A stretch of 64,000 nt of DNA from Oenanthe sinensis (taxonomy: Eukaryota; Streptophyta; Magnoliopsida; Apiales; Apiaceae): the NCBI GenBank assembly GCA_028671895.1, contig JAPMAC010000231.1, positions 10,938,001 to 11,002,000 of the forward strand, written 5' to 3'. This document shows positions 46,639-57,950 of this stretch, one piece after another. The first letter of the stretch is position 1. Every line of letters begins with the position of its first letter. A model generated the notes under the pieces. It saw only the letters and a list, made by a program, of their open reading frames with translations, was not told the origin of the DNA and did not search any database. A program made the position numbers and the translations under genes.

Positions 46639-49600
46639 ATGGTTGGAATTTTTACTATTACCAAAACGAATTTAGTTGCCGAGTTTGACATTCAGTCCCT
46701 TCCTGCTAATTATCGGGCCTGGGCACGAGTGTTACTCGAATATTCTCGAGTGAGGTATGCCTTAGTAACAGACGTGATATTAAATCATAATATGCTACGA
46801 GACTGTTACTGTTCTGCATATAACTCTTCAGTTATTGATGAACTGGCTTTTACATTTAGTATTGCTAATCGGGAAATCCGGGTGACGGAGCTAGATTTGA
46901 ATCGTATCTTAAGATTCCCTGAGAATAATCTAGTCCCTTATCCCAATTCCGAACAATTAACTCAGTTTTTCACGACTATCAACTACGTTAATCCTAATCT
47001 CCACGTCTCAGGTGAAAGGTGTAAACATCATTTACCTAAGGAATGGAATTTCTTTTTCCACACTCTTATGCAATGTTTCTCTTACAAAAAGTTCAACACA
47101 CACAGTATTTCAAGTTTTTATCGAACTTTAGGCTTCAGTGTTGCTAATAATTGTAGGATAAATTTTGGTAGGTTATTATTGAATCAGATGTTGTATGTTA
47201 TGGGATCGGTGGAGTACAGAAACCTTCAAGTCACTAATGTGGAGTGTTACTTTCCACGATTCCTACAGCTTATCCTTAATGATCTAACGACTAACGAGGA
47301 AAAACTACTATATACTAGTAGTGTTACCTCTCTGTGTATGAAACAGAAAAACAGGATAGCCACCACTCTGAACAATAACAGAAACTACATCAACGAAGCA
47401 CCTGCTCAAATGACTGAATACATGCAGGGTTGTGTAGTGGACATGGAAAGAGACGAGCCTCAAGGGCCTCAAGAAAATGATCAGGTCCCTGAACCAGTGC
47501 AAGAATCAGTTCCAGTAGCTACTCCTGTCGAGGATTTAGCTCAAGAAGAGGAAGTGGTTCAGGTGACAGAGGAATTACAAATTTCAGGAGATGGATTTCA
47601 AAGTATATCTGGAGGAGATTCTATAGGTCATGCTGACAGTCAGAAATCATATCATCCTTGGACTCCTACAGGTAGTACTCAAGGTAGTCTTCATGTCTCT
47701 GACTCTTCAGCTTATTCTAATTTGCAAGATCTTTTTGGAGAAAGTGTCATGAACCTATCAGCTGAGCCCTCTGTGGCTGTAGGACAAGGCAATGAATCTG
47801 AAACCCAACAGATTCTAACCACTGCCTCAGAACCAAACACTATAAACACCTTACCTTTATCTTCTCTCCAACCCCTAAAAAGAAAATTTGTGAGTGAGGG
47901 AGATAGTGCCTCAGAAGCACCACATAAGGAAAGTGAGGGAACCCAAACAGCTCTACCTCTGACTAGACGTCGATTAGAAGAACCTGAGGTATCTGTTAGC
48001 CCATCTATACCCTCTCAAAAGGATATAGAGCTGAAAAAGGCAAATACACAGTCTCTGGGGACATCCTCTCAACAGGGTGAACCTATTGAAATTCGCCCGT
48101 CAGCCAGGGCATCTGAAAGAGTGTCAATAATTGAGCCTCCAACCGAGTTAAATGTTGCACTGAAAGGAGCACACACACAGGAGGAATTGACGGATGTTGC
48201 TACTACTGTAGCAGAACCTATACAGGTAGATCCTGTACAGGTCATGCCTTCACAGGCTATTGCGGGAGTCACGGGTCCTTCATTGCTAAACATTACAGGA
48301 TCCAATGTGATAAGCCCCCCAGGAGGAACATTCCTGGCTCCTAATAAGGAGGTCTCCACCACTATTAGTGGAAAGGAGAAGCAACTACTTGGCAATAGTT
48401 CTTCGGATGAGCCATTTAGGATTTTAACTGCAGGTACAGAAGACTTGCTGGAGTCAATGAGAGTGAGTGAAACACCAACAGAACGTTTGAGTGATCATAA
48501 TTCACCCACACCTCTAAGACCGAGCGAAAGAATTGAGAGACAAACACCTACAGAACCTGTCAGTGAGACACCTACCAGCCAAATAAATACCCTCACAATG
48601 CACACACAATCACTAAGTCAAAGGGTTTATAACCTGGAGACTACTGTCACCGAAATGAAATCTGAATTTCACAGCAATGTCATGGAAATAAAATCTGTTC
48701 AGTACAACATGTTGCAGGATTTGCAGAATTTCAAGTCGGATATGAAGAAATTTGTTACAGATTTGTTTGAAAAGCATAAATCTCAATCTACTCAAATCCC
48801 TACTTCGGAGGATAACACAACTAAGGGGGAGATGATAGTGCGAGAGCAAGAAAAAGAATCTGGTGCAGAAATAAGGAGTAAAGACAAAGGTAAAGGAAAG
48901 TTGGTAGAGGAAGAAGCAAACATCACATCTCAGGGGGAGCAAGAAATACCACTGGAGGTCAGGCTTACACTTGAAGAAGGAGAAATATGGGAACCTTCTC
49001 ATACAGCTCCTACAGCTCAGGAAGATGATGTGTTTGATGAATTTGTAAATGATGCCGCTTATCAGTTCACTGAAACGGACTTCGTGGAAACATTTGGTTT
49101 GCTAGATGCGAATCAATCCAAAATAAGGGCATATGAAGTTGCACGCATGTCTCAAGAGAAAATCAGAAAAGAACACTATAACCACTACATTGAAAGAAGA
49201 CAAAGGCCGTTGATGTTATCAAGAGAAGGAAGTGCATGGGATCAGGCTAGGAGTCTTTTGCAGAAACCAGAATTAGGAATAATTCAAAATGAAGATCAAA
49301 AAGTTCTGGAAGCACTGCAAGAATCTCACAAGAGTCATCCATCAATAAACCAGTTCTTTCATGCACTAAGACAAACTATCAAGTTGATATTCATCACGAC
49401 CAACATCAATGGATGGAAGATTCAGATTCAGTTCAATAATTCGACCACAAAGACCATTTCTTCGAATTTCATCAAGTTGAGGTCTCTAACAGAATTGTAT
49501 GTCATGAAGATTAGGACGGACAAGAGATCTCATGTGAATGAACTTCTTACTGATTTGATTGAAGATCAGATGAACAAAACATCAGCTGAAGTTCACACAA

Positions 49601-50439
49601 CTCCTTATACAGTGATATTCTACAAAGACAAGTTAGTTCAGACACTGTGTTTGAGTGATGAAAGACTGAGTCTATATCCTCTGAAGCGTCTGAAATATGT
49701 TGAAGGGCTTCTTAGGAGTGAAGGACTTAGAACAGAAGAAAAATGGAAAGCTGCAGAGCGCATTTATGCTTATAGACTAAATGTCTTATCAAATCAATCT
49801 GTAGATATTTCCAAGGTCGGAAGAATAGATCCTTCAAATGGATCTCAACCAAAATTGCCTGTGTATACAAGAGAAGAAGGAGATTGGGACTTTGAAAAAG
49901 TCAAGGCAATGAATGAATACAGATTTAACCATCCAAGGAAGGTGTTCGAATATGCAAAGAAGCCAGATTTTCCAATTGTCTTTCCAGATTTTGATGTAAT
50001 CAGGGAGACAGAGACAATGGTGTTAAAAGATCCTCCAGCAATCAGGTATAAGAACCCCAAAGGAAAAACTGAAATAGTTGATATCCACAAGATGTCATAC
50101 ATGACTTCTAGGGAACTGGGTTTTATACTTGATCAAATCAAGACTTCGACGAACTATAAAGACAAATCAGCATTGGCAGAAATCTCTAAGCTTTACATGG
50201 AGAAGTTGGGAGCAGAATCATGTTACAACACTGATCGGGTTAAAGCAGTTCCAAAAAGGTTGAGTGTTAAAGGAAAGACGAAAGTTCTTGAATTTACATT
50301 CGAACAAGTTAAGCAGATCAGAAGAGTAGCTGTCTTGCAAACACTTCAGGAAGCTTTGTCAGATCCCAAGCCAAGTAATATGCTAGAAGAAGAAGCGCTG
50401 GATCTAGTGAATGACCAGCTTGCAAGTCTTGTACAGTGA
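46639..50439 (+). CDS. Element B: third ORF, intact, 1266 aa, function unknown
   Basis: Starts at the ATG at 46639 (MVGIFTITKTNLVAEF). An N-terminal folded part of about 230 residues shares ALVTDVILNHNMLRDCY, KEWNFFFHTLMQCF and FPRFLQLILND with the A and C copies. A long Ser/Thr/Pro/Glu-rich, probably disordered stretch covers about 260-680. A heptad-like coiled coil covers about 655-720 (SQRVYNLETTVTEMK). A KGKGK basic patch follows, then a second conserved part from about 900 to the end (LTLEEGEIWEP, KYVEGLLRSEGLRTEEK, YNTDRVKAVPKRLSV). I see no signal peptide, membrane helix or glycoprotein-like cysteines, so 'envelope-like' describes position only. In C the same gene is broken; here it survives 1266 codons although pol is already dead. 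The C-terminal half could be nucleic-acid binding, but that is a guess. Confidence 0.85.
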   Translation: MVGIFTITKTNLVAEFDIQSLPANYRAWARVLLEYSRVRYALVTDVILNHNMLRDCYCSAYNSSVIDELAFTFSIANREIRVTELDLNRILRFPENNLVPYPNSEQLTQFFTTINYVNPNLHVSGERCKHHLPKEWNFFFHTLMQCFSYKKFNTHSISSFYRTLGFSVANNCRINFGRLLLNQMLYVMGSVEYRNLQVTNVECYFPRFLQLILNDLTTNEEKLLYTSSVTSLCMKQKNRIATTLNNNRNYINEAPAQMTEYMQGCVVDMERDEPQGPQENDQVPEPVQESVPVATPVEDLAQEEEVVQVTEELQISGDGFQSISGGDSIGHADSQKSYHPWTPTGSTQGSLHVSDSSAYSNLQDLFGESVMNLSAEPSVAVGQGNESETQQILTTASEPNTINTLPLSSLQPLKRKFVSEGDSASEAPHKESEGTQTALPLTRRRLEEPEVSVSPSIPSQKDIELKKANTQSLGTSSQQGEPIEIRPSARASERVSIIEPPTELNVALKGAHTQEELTDVATTVAEPIQVDPVQVMPSQAIAGVTGPSLLNITGSNVISPPGGTFLAPNKEVSTTISGKEKQLLGNSSSDEPFRILTAGTEDLLESMRVSETPTERLSDHNSPTPLRPSERIERQTPTEPVSETPTSQINTLTMHTQSLSQRVYNLETTVTEMKSEFHSNVMEIKSVQYNMLQDLQNFKSDMKKFVTDLFEKHKSQSTQIPTSEDNTTKGEMIVREQEKESGAEIRSKDKGKGKLVEEEANITSQGEQEIPLEVRLTLEEGEIWEPSHTAPTAQEDDVFDEFVNDAAYQFTETDFVETFGLLDANQSKIRAYEVARMSQEKIRKEHYNHYIERRQRPLMLSREGSAWDQARSLLQKPELGIIQNEDQKVLEALQESHKSHPSINQFFHALRQTIKLIFITTNINGWKIQIQFNNSTTKTISSNFIKLRSLTELYVMKIRTDKRSHVNELLTDLIEDQMNKTSAEVHTTPYTVIFYKDKLVQTLCLSDERLSLYPLKRLKYVEGLLRSEGLRTEEKWKAAERIYAYRLNVLSNQSVDISKVGRIDPSNGSQPKLPVYTREEGDWDFEKVKAMNEYRFNHPRKVFEYAKKPDFPIVFPDFDVIRETETMVLKDPPAIRYKNPKGKTEIVDIHKMSYMTSRELGFILDQIKTSTNYKDKSALAEISKLYMEKLGAESCYNTDRVKAVPKRLSVKGKTKVLEFTFEQVKQIRRVAVLQTLQEALSDPKPSNMLEEEALDLVNDQLASLVQ

Positions 50440-50631
50440 GAATGACTTAATGTATATCAGTTCAGGCTAGAGGAACATTCATTCTACATTGTAATTGTTT
50501 TTGACATCTGGAAATGTGTTATGTAATCCAGAATTTGTTTAATATTAGTTTACCATCTTCTATTTACTTTTTCTTGTAAGTTAGTTGAGTTATCCTCTTA
50601 AGGGATTTGCTTGTCGAACTCTAACAATCAA

Positions 50632-50643
50632 ATAGGGGGAGAT
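50632..50643 (+). promoter_or_regulatory. Element B polypurine tract
   Basis: ATAGGGGGAGAT immediately before the 3' LTR, nearly identical to C's. Confidence 0.9.
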
Positions 50644-52169
50644 TGTAAAGCATAATGTAACGTAACGTAACATGTAACCGAGGAAACTAACTCAACACTG
50701 ATGGTCGGTAACTTATATTAAAATGAAGCACAGAATCGACTGTGAATCATTTACAAGTTGAATACAAAAGACCAAAACATTAGATGAAGCTTTGAAGACA
50801 TTGAAGATCACTGAAAGAAGTTCATTAACATGTTCAAGCCTCAGTGAAGAATAAAGATATAGTGTTTCAGAGGTTCAGAAGATGTCAGAGGTTTTACAAC
50901 AGAGAAGTCAAGGGATTCTAGTGAACTAAAGAAGCACTTCTTAACAGCTAGAGAAACATGGCCAATTGAATAGTCAAGAAGATGTGAAGATCAAGTTCGT
51001 GTTAGTCGTTTGTGAACCAGACCAGTTGCACTAAATGTCAGCACAAAAGGAATTGAGAACCGCATCTATGTTAGAAAAGAATTGGCTGTATAATCGTAGT
51101 GTGCTAAAGCTCAGAGAAAATCAAGTTCAAGTAGTAAAGGTAAATTTATTAACTTGGTTACAGTGAAAGAAAATATTGCAGAGCTTTGAATCGTTGGAAA
51201 AATGGCTAAGGTGAACTACCGTTTAGCTGTTTGACTGTTTTGTCTTATTCACCGACGGTTGGGTCTCCTGTTTGGCTATTTCGTCTTATTTACCGACGGT
51301 TAGCAAATCACTCGACGGTTAGCATTTTTGGATATATTATTAATTCCATTTCACTCGACGGTTATGGTTTTAATAATTCTTTTGAGTCGATAGTTATAAC
51401 TGATATTTGGTTTGATTGTTTCGTCTTATTTCACTCGACGGTTACAGCATCTCGATAGTTAAGGGACTCAGATAAATATCCAGATTATTTATTCCATCGA
51501 CGGTTAAGTCACTCGATAGTTATGGCACTTCGATAGTTGAGGGTTTAAGATTTTTTAATCTACAGCCAGCCACAGCATGCCACATATCTTTGATATCCTT
51601 GAGCAGAATTGTTTTAAGTGATTTATTTCACTCGACGGTTATCAACAGACTCACCGATGGTTATAAATTAAATGTCTCGACGGTTGTTAATTCAAGAAGT
51701 GAGAAGCAATCTATTTACTTGGTTCTCAGAAGGCCACGTAGAAGATTGAAAAAGTCTACACAATAAAGCAGCAAAGCCAAGCCTTTGTGATTCATTCACG
51801 AACACACAAATTCATTCAGTTACAGAGCGAAAACATACAGAGCAAAGGAGAGAGACACAGAGAAGCCATTAACGTAGTTTGAGCTAGTGTCATAATTATT
51901 GTTCGTATTGATTATTGTTGTTGTATTGTAACTGTACTAGTGAATCAGTTGAAGCTAATCTACGGATTAGAGTTGTGTAGCACCTTCGTGGTTTATATTA
52001 ATAAAACGATATATTCCCCGAACGAACTGTTGTTATGTTATTGCTCACCAACTGTTTGATTATATAACTGTTCGAACTGTATAAAGTCCATAAAGAACCA
52101 TTCCGCGATTATTTTATAAATTGGACAATATCGTATTCAACCCCCCTTCTACGATATTTGGGACTAACA
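50644..52169 (+). repeat. Element B 3' LTR
   Basis: 1526 bases and about 99.5% like the 5' LTR by eye. It carries the same CTCGAYRGTTA array at about 51250-51690. A 75-codon plus-strand frame is found in both LTRs and is not considered a gene. Confidence 0.95.
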
Positions 52170-55100
52170 AGGACCCAAGGCGATTGCTTTCACATTTGGG
52201 GATTTTGATTTCATGACTACAAATCATGTTGCTGCTCTTGGAGATAAGAAAGGAGTAGATGCTGACTACTTCCCAATGATGGATTTCATGGAGCAATCTG
52301 AGCTCAGTTACATTCTGAAAGCATCTCCAGTGATTCATATGGATGATGTCTCTAAAGCTTGGAGTTCTGCACAGGTCATTGATCCTTCTCAGGATCAACC
52401 AGGTAAAATAATGTTCACCTTTGGCTCGACTACATTTGATGTCACTGCAGATGTGCTTAATTCTGTGCTTAAATTGCCTGTTAAGTCTTCTTTTGATAAT
52501 ACTGTATCTGATGATGACATTAAAAGCATGTTTAAGGCAATAGGTTATTCTGCTAGCTTAGATAACATGAGTAAAATAACTAGGCCTTACTTAAGAAAAG
52601 AATGGTCGTTTTTCTTTGATCAAATTGCTAAGTGCTTCACTGGTAAGTGCAGTGGATTTGATGCTATTACTGCTATTACTTATCAAATTGGTCACAGTCT
52701 CCTATTTGATAAAGTGATCAACATTGGTGATATGTTGCTCACTTAAATGGGAGCTAAATTAAATAATGTGCAAGAGGGGAGGAAGAAAGTCTACTATCAT
52801 AGATTTCTTATGATTCTCCTTAATCACTTCATTCCTGACATGTCAACCAAGTTGGCAGATGATTGCTGTGTGCAGGCATACAAACAGCAAAGGAGAATAT
52901 TCTCTGACATCAAGAGAATTGATGACAAAAAGAAGAGTCTACCTGCCATGCACTATCCACAGGTAATGAAGGTAAAACTCTCAACCTACAAACCCTCTAT
53001 CTATAATGATTCTTTTTTTAGTAGTGATATGGTGCAGGAACAAGTTATGGAGAGTCCCCCTGCACCTACCCAAGTCACCCAATCCCCTTCAATTACACAA
53101 TCTTCCAAACCAAAATCCAAAAAGAAACCAACCTCTGGTGTCTCTCAACATACACCAGTTGTAAAGAGGAGAAAATTGGTTCAAACCAGGCTTATAGATG
53201 AGCACAGTGATGAGGAGCTCAACCCTCTAGAGAAGCAAGTTGTTGAAGGACTTTCTTTGCTAAAGGAAGGTCATGATACACTTGATTCTAACCTTCAAGC
53301 CAAGTCTGTAGACTCTCAAAAGGCTACAGACTCGGTAAAACCTAGGGAAGCACCTCAGGATTCTCACATTGAGTCTCCTGAGAAATCTTTTGCTCAGTAG
53401 TACAGAAGATTAAGGAAGGCTTATTCTGCACACACACACAAGCCTGTTATTATTACTAACCCTGTTTTACAGGAAACATATGCTCCCAAGGCTCCTGCAG
53501 AGCCAGACTCTGAAAGAAAGAAAACATCTGAACCAGAGTCTAATGTTGAGTCAGAGTCTAGACTGCCTTTAGACTCTGATCATGAAACATTTTGGGAAGG
53601 AATGCCATTGGATGCAGCCTCATGTCTAATTGATGAGATCATTACTCCAAGTGATAAGGCACTGCTATTCTTATATCCTTTGGTGGAATCAGTTGAAGAT
53701 CCAGGGCAATATCAGACTAAATTTCAAGTCTTGGATTTTCTTTCAACCTATGAATCCCTAAGGAAGAGAATGGAACAGGAGCTACAAATGTCTGCACAGG
53801 ATGTGGTCAAAAATCTCTACATCTACCTATTCAACTCTTCATTCCAAGTACAAGTAGATGGGCTCATAGAAGGCAGAACAAATGAAGTTCTCAAAGCACT
53901 AGGCGTGTTAGACTCTGAACAGCAAATCACAAAGAAGCCTAAAAAGCTTAAGGTCCACAAAAGGAGAGCATCAGAGTCTGTTGCTGAGTTGGAAACTGAG
54001 ATTGAGCAACCAGTTTTTAACCATGAAGCAATTTAGGATAATGGAGTTACCTACAGGACAGCCATTCAATGGATCTCTCAAGTTCAACCTCTGTCAAGAC
54101 AGGTGGCTGACTATCTTGTCCATAATATAGGTACAATTGCCAACAAATACATCTATCCAACCTACCAAAGTAGACTGGATCAATTCAAGGGCACATATTT
54201 TCAAAGAATAAGAAGAGAACTGCAGGAACTCTTCAATCTCACAGATGCCCAAGCAATCAATGCAATCCATCTAAGGGCCTTTCATCACAAGTTGGATGCA
54301 TTTATTCTTGAAGAACAACAGGAGGTAGCTGGTGATGTAAGGCAGATGGAGGTTGGGACTAGTGCACCAGTGGTGACTAGTGATAAGGATGCTCAGTCTG
54401 CCTCACCCACACAAGAACCACCTAGTCAGAGGTTGGTTGATAGTGGGGCAGGGGAGTATGCTGTTGGGCCCTCCTTGACAACTCATCAAAGAGCTGATGA
54501 GAACCCCAGTGATATGGGAGGACAGACTCTGATGGATGCTCATGAAGAAATTTCCCAATCTATTCTATCAGAGTCTATCCACCTTGAGGGGGAGTCTCAT
54601 GCACAAACAGTCAAAGATGGTAACACTCAGACTCTGACTTCTAATGAAGTCATACTGAAGCAGTCAGAGTCTAGAGTAGAGCCTGAGACTGGAATACTGG
54701 AGCCAACAGACTCTGAAAAGAAAGAAGATGCTAGTAAGGGTTCATAATCTGTTGATGCTCACCCCTTGGTGGAAACCCCTAGCCTTCAGACATTTGAAGG
54801 GGTTCCCCTCCATCAAGGTGGTTCAGGTATTGAAGCACCATTATTATCTCTCAACCCCTCTTCTGTAGGATTATTGAGTGCACCATCCACATTGAGTGAA
54901 AAAATATCTGAGAGGCTGGCACTGGACCAGGCAAAAGGAGAGGTAGAAAAGGCTGTAGGGAGCTTGAGTGCGATTGAGAAAGTGGGTGCCCAACCCCACT
55001 GTGAGCATGAGAGATTAGGGTATCCTGAACCTAGCTTTACTTATTGGGATCAAGATTTTCCAAAGAGTTGGTCCAATGAGTTGGAACAGGGGGTGGATGA

Positions 55101-57056
55101 AAATTCACTATGTCTGATTGTGCAGATTGGCAAACAGGAGGAAGCTCTTGCTGCTCAAAAATCATTTACACAGAGACCACATCTTCATCTGGTGGATTCT
55201 CTAACAAGGAGAGCAGATAGAGTCATGGAGGCTTTGGTGGATAATCCTGTAATTATAACTGAGGCTGCATATTCGAAGTTAGAAGAACCACTCTTAATCA
55301 TGCCTATAAGGGCTAGACTTCCAGAGTGTACAGTCTCTGATCACTCTCAGGAGGAGTCAGGGTCTATAGTCCCGTTTTCAATTTCAGATTCTACACCACC
55401 ACCAGAGTCTACACCTCCATTCACAAAGCTAGAGCCTGTTGCTGAGGAGTGCACTTCTGAAGATGATGATCACGTTACTCCTTCTTTTATCTATTTTGAT
55501 CAGGTGTTTCCTCAGTCTTGGGAGTCTGCACAGCAACGAGGCATCAATGATAAAGCTTCTTTTGAGTGTATTTTGGATATTCGTCATTCTGAGAGACTTA
55601 AAGCTTTTCAGAAAAAATCATTTCAACAGGAACATGGTTACTATCCTGGTGAAGAAGATCAAGTCTTAGATAGAGCTGTTAACGCTGAGTTACCTAATGT
55701 TGCTGCTCAATTATCCAGTGTGGTCCAGGACATTTCTCATATTAAAATCAAGCTCACTGGTGTTGATAATACAACTTCTCTACTCAATACAAGATTTGAC
55801 AGAATTCACTCCCTTCATATATCCAAAGAAGTAGCTTTTAAAGATGCTCTAGCTGCTATCACTACAACTCAAGCCTCTCTTCAAACTACAGTTTCTGATT
55901 TGAACACCAAGGTTGATTCAGTTATTGCCGCCCCGACAAATATCTCCACTGTTCTTGAGCAGATTCTTTTGGCTGTCACCAGTAATGATGATGTCAAAAA
56001 GGGGGAGAAGGAGAAGCAAGGTGAGTCCTCCAGGAAACATAAGAATGAGGGATGCAAGGATAAATCAAGGGGAGTTAAAAGAGGAGAAATGGTGATGATG
56101 GTGATAGTTCTCATGGTCCTAGGGGTCTTGATGATGTGCAATAAAAGCAATCTGGAGTAGCAAGAACTCAAACACATCAGTCAAGGACTAGACATGGGAA
56201 ATCAGAGTCTAAGTCAGACTCTGATAAGCAAAGAAAGAAGTCAGACTCTGATCAAACTCAAGACCCTTCATACTGGAAGTGCAGTCAATCAAATCTGCAA
56301 TTTAGAGATAAAAAGAAGATAGATCTTGGAGGATTTGAAGAATCTGACATTGACAGAACATCTACTTTAACCAGGGATCCTCAATCCTTGACAGATAGGC
56401 AGTTTGAGAAGATCACTAAGAAGCACTTAAATAAAGTGGTGTCTGCTCAAATTGTTTATAATTTTTTTGAAACAAAGATACAAGGAGGTCAGGGAGGTAC
56501 AGAAAAGGTGAAAAATGAGATGCTGGTTTACTTTTTAGAAGGTGGAAGTGTAAGATGGATTAGTCAGTCAAATTTTATCTTTTTCAAACAGGCTGAGGAA
56601 CTACAGTATATTAGAGTCATACTTCAAATTACTTATGAAGTTAACAAGAGCAAAGAAGCTGTCACACACAAATGGTTCAAGGAGATTGATAGGAAGCTGA
56701 TTTTGCACAGACAGGCAAATCGATAAATGGGCAAATTTTCTTTAAAATATGTTGATACTGAGGGTAATGATCAAGTCATGCCATTGGAAGAAAAATAGAT
56801 TAAATTTCAAGAAGGTGTGGGTCATTACTTTGGGTTTCAGCCTATGAGTGGGAAAGTTAGTGTTCTGATGTTGAAGGATTTAAAAGATCAAGAAAGCAGT
56901 GCAAATGATCTTAGAGCAGCTTATTGTCAAATTAAATGCTCAAGTGAAGAAATGAAGAAATTGAAAAAATTTGTTGGTGAGGCTCTGGCAATTGTGGAGG
57001 AAAATATGCTGAATTCATTTTTGAAGAATAATCCAGCCTTTGAGAAGATTAAATAA
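52170..57056 (+). pseudogene. Element C: third ORF, main part, broken by stops and a frameshift
   Basis: Resumes right after element B in the frame set by the ATG at 37382. The N-terminal part keeps KEWSFFFDQIAKCF and YYHRFLMILLNHF, matching the conserved blocks of A and B. The middle is Ser/Pro/Glu-rich and contains a repeated unit: FTYWDQDFPKSW near 55050 and FIYFDQVFPQSW near 55490. Coiled-coil-like heptads lie around 55700-55960 and a Lys/Glu-rich region follows. Stops occur at 52744, 53398, 54034, 54745 and 56158, with a frame change near 56100; two shorter blocks continue to 57056. The coding strand contains well over a dozen CAGAGTCT or AGACTCTG copies. Confidence 0.8.
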
Positions 57057-57169
57057 GAAGTAATTCTTTTTCCTTTATAATTCTTTTATACTGTTCTAGA
57101 TTAATAGTTTTATTCTTTAGTTTTGACATCATCAAACCTTGATTTATGTTTACATTTTATAAAGCATAA

Positions 57170-57181
57170 ATAGGGGGAGAT
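57170..57181 (+). promoter_or_regulatory. Element C polypurine tract
   Basis: ATAGGGGGAGAT directly before the 3' LTR start at 57182. The 113 bases upstream are 3' untranslated. Confidence 0.9.
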
Positions 57182-57950
57182 TGTTAGGAATATATTCATT
57201 TGATGATGTACAAAATACTAGAACAGGGTCTAGATTAGTTTATCTGTAATAAGTCTTTCTAGTCTCTGAAATGTATAATCAGAGTCTAGATAGTCAACAT
57301 TCATGTTACTTGTACTTAGAAGAATTTCTGTAGAAAGTGAAACCAGAGTCTGCATGAAGATCAGAGTCTGGAAGGTGATCAGAGTCTATAGACTATCAGA
57401 GTCTATGATCTATCAGAGTCTACATGTGATCAGAGTTTGAAGATCATCAGAGTCTGAAGATTTCAGAGTCTATACAGTTAAAGTTAAATTTGGAAGAGGA
57501 TCACAGGAATGGAAAGTCTTCGAAGATCAAGATAAATATATTGCAGATATGTTATGAGAAAGAAAGAGAATTCTAGAAGGAAACTGTCAACTAATAATTA
57601 GGAATTCTATTCCTATTATAATTTATCTTTCTGTTATTAGTTGATAGGCAACTCTCTATATAAACTCTATGTAACCTAATTGTAAAAGTGTGGAAGTCGA
57701 AGCATAATTGTCTGAGTGAAATTTTGTGAGAGCATAGAGATAGAGAGAGTTGATGTGATAAACACAGAGAAGCTGCTAGGGTTTGTGTACACCCTAGGAG
57801 AGTTTTGTATTCACAAATCAATAATACAAAACAATACTTATTCATATTTTTGTGTTTGAGCTTGTTCTTAATTTGATTTTAAATCAGGCAGAAAAGACAT
57901 ACAAGTATTCAACCCCCCCCCCCTCTTCTACTTGTACAACTGGGAAAACA
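57182..57950 (+). repeat. Element C 3' LTR with CAGAGTCT array
   Basis: 769 bases, TGTTAGGAAT to GGGAAAACA. Between 57280 and 57475 it has eight exact CAGAGTCT copies and one variant (CAGAGTTT), all in one orientation. A TATATAAA box lies at 57657-57664. A C-run near 57913 is longer than in the 5' LTR. Confidence 0.92.

Larger units (their letters stand above)
37413..52169 (+). mobile_element. Element B: full-length plus-strand Sirevirus-like copia element
   Basis: LTRs of 1525 and 1526 bases (37413-38937, 50644-52169), TG...CA ends, flanked by aggac (37408-37412, 52170-52174). Total 14757 bases. Inside are a primer site, intact gag, pol in the -1 frame with two nonsense codons, a palindrome-rich spacer with a long AT microsatellite, an intact 1266-aa third ORF and a purine tract. 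LTR differences by eye are about six substitutions and one indel. Confidence 0.95.
21507..57950 (+). mobile_element. Element C: plus-strand Sirevirus-like copia element carrying elements B and D
   Basis: Bounded by TGTTAAGAAT at 21507 and GGGAAAACA at 57950 and flanked by the duplication ctttg (21502-21506, 57951-57955). Removing D and B leaves about 12.6 kb: LTR, primer site, gag, pol, motif-rich spacer, third ORF, purine tract, LTR. The LTRs differ at roughly 18 of 763 positions by eye. Coding regions carry many stops. Hallmarks are long gag, pol in a different frame from gag, and a third ORF after pol, as in A and B. Confidence 0.92.

Noticed and set aside
46639..50439. Retroviral-type envelope gene in element B
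   Set aside because: The position fits, but no signal peptide, membrane anchor or glycoprotein-like cysteine pattern is visible; I kept the neutral name third ORF.
57280..57475. CRISPR-like regularly repeated motif in element C LTR
   Set aside because: Units are only 8-10 bases, spacing is irregular, and the context is a plant retrotransposon LTR.
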